Below, piece by piece: positions 9,625-11,065 of a DNA stretch of 11,065 nucleotides (its first letter is position 1; each line of letters begins with the position of its first letter). The stretch is from Oscillospiraceae bacterium. GTDB lineage: Bacteria; Bacillota_A; Clostridia; Oscillospirales; Oscillospiraceae. The DNA lies in the NCBI GenBank assembly GCA_017381835.1, contig JAFOBK010000252.1, positions 1 through 11,065 of the forward strand, read 5' to 3'. The notes under the pieces are model-generated. The model was not told the origin of the DNA and did no database searches. It saw only the letters and a list, made by a program, of their open reading frames with translations. The position numbers were made by a program, and so were the translations under genes.

Positions 9625-10521
9625 TTAAGCTTCTGCGCCGGTAGGTTCGGGCAGAGAACCGGCAATGTAGACCATAGTGAGCAAGCTGAACACATATGCC
9701 TGAACAAAACCGGAGAACAGATCAAAGTAGCAGCTGAGAACTGCGGGCACACCCAGCGCCAGGATGGGAACGCCTTCCAAAACGCCAAGACCCTGCAGCA
9801 GACCAACCAGGCCAATCAAAGCGCAGACAATGCCAAAAATCAGAGCCACGGCCTTGCGCTTTTTCATCCACAGCACAAACAGCAAAACACCTGCCAGGAT
9901 CAGCACACTGCCCATCAGCCAACCGCTTTTCGCGATCAGGTTCAGAACGCCCACAGATGCTGCGCTGAGGGATGCATAGATGATGGAGGTGATAACACCG
10001 CCGCCGGCTACGTTACCGAAATGACGGAATGCCATGGACAGAGGCTGGGCGATTTCAGAGACAATGTTCATGGGAGTCATGACCACAATCGGCTCGGTAA
10101 AGCCCTTCAGCCAGCCAAGGAATCCGTTGTTCTTGATGTTATTATACCAGATGATGGCGGTAACCATCAGCGCCCACACGATAACACAGCTGATGTCCGC
10201 TGTAGCAGAGCGCAGGAAACCGGTCAAGCCGATCAAGCTGCCGCAGATGGAAGAGAGGAAAATGGTGCCGATAAAGGGCATCCAGTGGGCATTGTGTTCA
10301 CCCATGGTCTCCACCACCATATTCTGCAGCATCATCACACCTTTTTCCACCAGCACCTGCTTGCCGTCAGGACGTACCTTCAGGTTCTTGCCTAAGAAAT
10401 AGCAGGCCAGACACAGGGCAATGGTCACAACAAGAAAAGAAACCGTTGTCTGTGTAATCGGAATGCCGCCGAAGATAGGAATTTCAAAGTATATAAATGC
10501 ACCGGTTACTTCCAATTCCAT
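9625..10521 (-). CDS. atpB: ATP synthase Fo a subunit, with about 55 extra residues
   Basis: The a subunit carries the two ion half-channels beside the c-ring. The essential arginine is R166 in PLSMAFRHFGN, and the last helix has GFVQAYVFSLLTMVYI at 271-286, holding the usual conserved Gln. At 298 residues it exceeds the B. subtilis (244) and E. coli (271) proteins. The extra length lies between these two motifs: after VITSIIYASLSA come two further hydrophobic stretches (about 201-219 and 224-243) split by a basic turn, KKRK at 220-223, before the normal PAVLSCYFDLFSG returns. ATG 10521 is chosen; an in-frame TTG at 10557 would overlap atpI by 32 bases and lacks support. AAAGG lies 11 bases upstream. 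The gene begins four bases after the atpI stop. Confidence 0.96.
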   Translation of the reverse strand: MELEVTGAFIYFEIPIFGGIPITQTTVSFLVVTIALCLACYFLGKNLKVRPDGKQVLVEKGVMMLQNMVVETMGEHNAHWMPFIGTIFLSSICGSLIGLTGFLRSATADISCVIVWALMVTAIIWYNNIKNNGFLGWLKGFTEPIVVMTPMNIVSEIAQPLSMAFRHFGNVAGGGVITSIIYASLSAASVGVLNLIAKSGWLMGSVLILAGVLLFVLWMKKRKAVALIFGIVCALIGLVGLLQGLGVLEGVPILALGVPAVLSCYFDLFSGFVQAYVFSLLTMVYIAGSLPEPTGAEA

Positions 10522-10525
10522 ACCA

Positions 10526-10924
10526 TCACACACCTTTCTTTCTGAAAAATTCCGCAATTGTCAAAATGGGCCGCACAAACAAAAGAGGCAGCACCAGGGC
10601 GATCACATCAAAGACGCCGCTTTTGGCGCACAGGATCAATACGCCGGCCATCACCAGCAGCCGGATGGGATAAGAGCTCTTCATCAGCTTCTGTCCGGAT
10701 AAGGGGTCGCCGGCTTCTGCTTTATCCGATGCCAGGGTTGCCACCACAGCCAGCGCAAAGAAGTTGCCGGTTGCCACCAGCAGACCTACAACACCGCCCA
10801 GCAGCACGGACAGCTGGAACTTTCCGATGAGGGCATATACACCGCACATCAGCGCCACGCAGATCAGCTCACCGATGGCGATGACGGCTGTTTCTTTGAA
10901 TACCAGTTTTCTTGAGTCTGTCAT
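10526..10924 (-). CDS. atpI: ATP synthase subunit I (AtpI-like membrane protein)
   Basis: AtpI is a small membrane protein encoded at the head of many atp operons; in related systems it assists c-ring assembly or ion supply and is not a permanent catalytic part. The 132-residue product has four predicted membrane helices at about 12-33, 37-63, 86-101 and 104-120. A short charged loop (SDKAEAGDPLSGQK) joins helices 2 and 3, and the end is basic (FFRKKGV), matching the ATP-synt_I family in size and layout rather than by a sharp motif. The start follows AAGAGGAAG. Position directly before atpB, only four bases away, strongly supports the call. A palindromic repeat lies just upstream. Confidence 0.88.
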   Translation of the reverse strand: MTDSRKLVFKETAVIAIGELICVALMCGVYALIGKFQLSVLLGGVVGLLVATGNFFALAVVATLASDKAEAGDPLSGQKLMKSSYPIRLLVMAGVLILCAKSGVFDVIALVLPLLFVRPILTIAEFFRKKGV

Positions 10925-10940
10925 AATCTTCCTCTTAACC

Positions 10941-10979
10941 GGAGATTGCCACAGCCCGCAAGCGGACTTCGCAATGACA
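10941..10979. repeat. 39-bp palindromic intergenic repeat upstream of atpI
   Basis: The unit starts GGAGATTGCCACAG and ends CTTCGCAATGACA. Outer arms ATTGC (10945-10949) and GCAAT (10971-10975) enclose an inner stem AGCCCG (10953-10958) with CGGACT (10963-10968) around a 4-base loop; on the minus-strand RNA the single mismatch becomes a G-U pair and the loop CUUG. From memory, similar GGAGATTGCCAC...GCAATGACA units are scattered in intergenic DNA of many bacteria. It has no T-run, so it is not a terminator. It fills most of the 60-bp gap. Confidence 0.72.
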
Positions 10980-10984
10980 CCGTA

Positions 10985-11065
10985 TTATTCATGATCGTTA
11001 AAGGACACCGGGGGCGGGTCTTCCTCTTTATGCTTGCCCATCCGCTCCATGGCTTTCAGGCTGGA
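10985..11065 (-). CDS. C-terminal 26 codons of an upstream gene, possibly AtpZ-like
   Basis: An open frame enters from the right edge and ends SSLKAMERMGKHKEEDPPP plus a short acidic tail before TAA at 10985-10987. It is on the same strand as the atp genes and 60 bp before atpI. A small AtpZ-type membrane protein often occupies this place and usually ends in a charged, basic-then-acidic tail, but 26 residues do not allow identification. If real, it belongs to the same operon and the repeat sits between it and atpI. Confidence 0.5.
   Translation of the reverse strand, partial: SSLKAMERMGKHKEEDPPPVSFNDHE

Overview
The window is a low-to-mid-GC to GC-balanced stretch of a Gram-positive anaerobe, most likely a clostridial gut-type bacterium (Oscillospirales/Ruminococcaceae-like). 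This is an inference from four things: acetate kinase next to TmcAL, meso-diaminopimelate dehydrogenase, a complete F-type ATP synthase operon whose rotor subunit carries sodium-type ligands, and short palindromic intergenic repeats of a kind common in such genomes. Ribosome binding sites are AGGAGG-like and most genes are tightly packed. No rRNA, tRNA, CRISPR array, transposase or phage gene is visible.

Layout. Positions 1-835 (minus) hold the first 278 codons of acetate kinase, cut by the left edge. A 139-bp divergent region carries the ackA promoter and the tmcAL ribosome site. Positions 975-2111 (plus) encode TmcAL, the tRNA-Met wobble-cytidine acetate ligase and the only plus-strand gene, which ends at a strong hairpin terminator. 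Positions 2177-2731 (minus) encode a small FUSC/aromatic-acid-exporter-like membrane protein with its own good promoter. Positions 2849-3838 (minus) encode meso-DAP dehydrogenase with its own terminator. Positions 3937-10924 (minus) hold the whole ATP synthase operon in classical order atpI-atpB-atpE-atpF-atpH-atpA-atpG-atpD-atpC, closed by a terminator at 3900-3931. The last 26 codons of a further upstream gene, perhaps atpZ-like, run off the right edge.

How the genes work together. AckA makes ATP and acetate from acetyl phosphate, and TmcAL consumes acetate and ATP to modify tRNA, so the divergent pair is linked by a shared metabolite. The ATP synthase couples ATP to an ion gradient. Its c subunit has E31, E64, T65, T66 and Y69 in the positions of the sodium-binding site of Ilyobacter/Fusobacterium c-rings, with a second carboxylate at the Q32 position, so sodium coupling is predicted. 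The a subunit has about 55 extra residues, apparently two added membrane helices, between its essential arginine helix and its last helix.

Non-coding points of interest. The atpG-atpD gap holds a 76-bp inverted-repeat element made of two hairpins whose stems differ by a compensating base-pair change and whose loops are complementary to each other. A second, unrelated 39-bp palindromic repeat lies just upstream of atpI. Several start codons are corrected: atpD to ATG 5735, atpB to ATG 10521 and ddh to ATG 3838; atpF starts with GTG.
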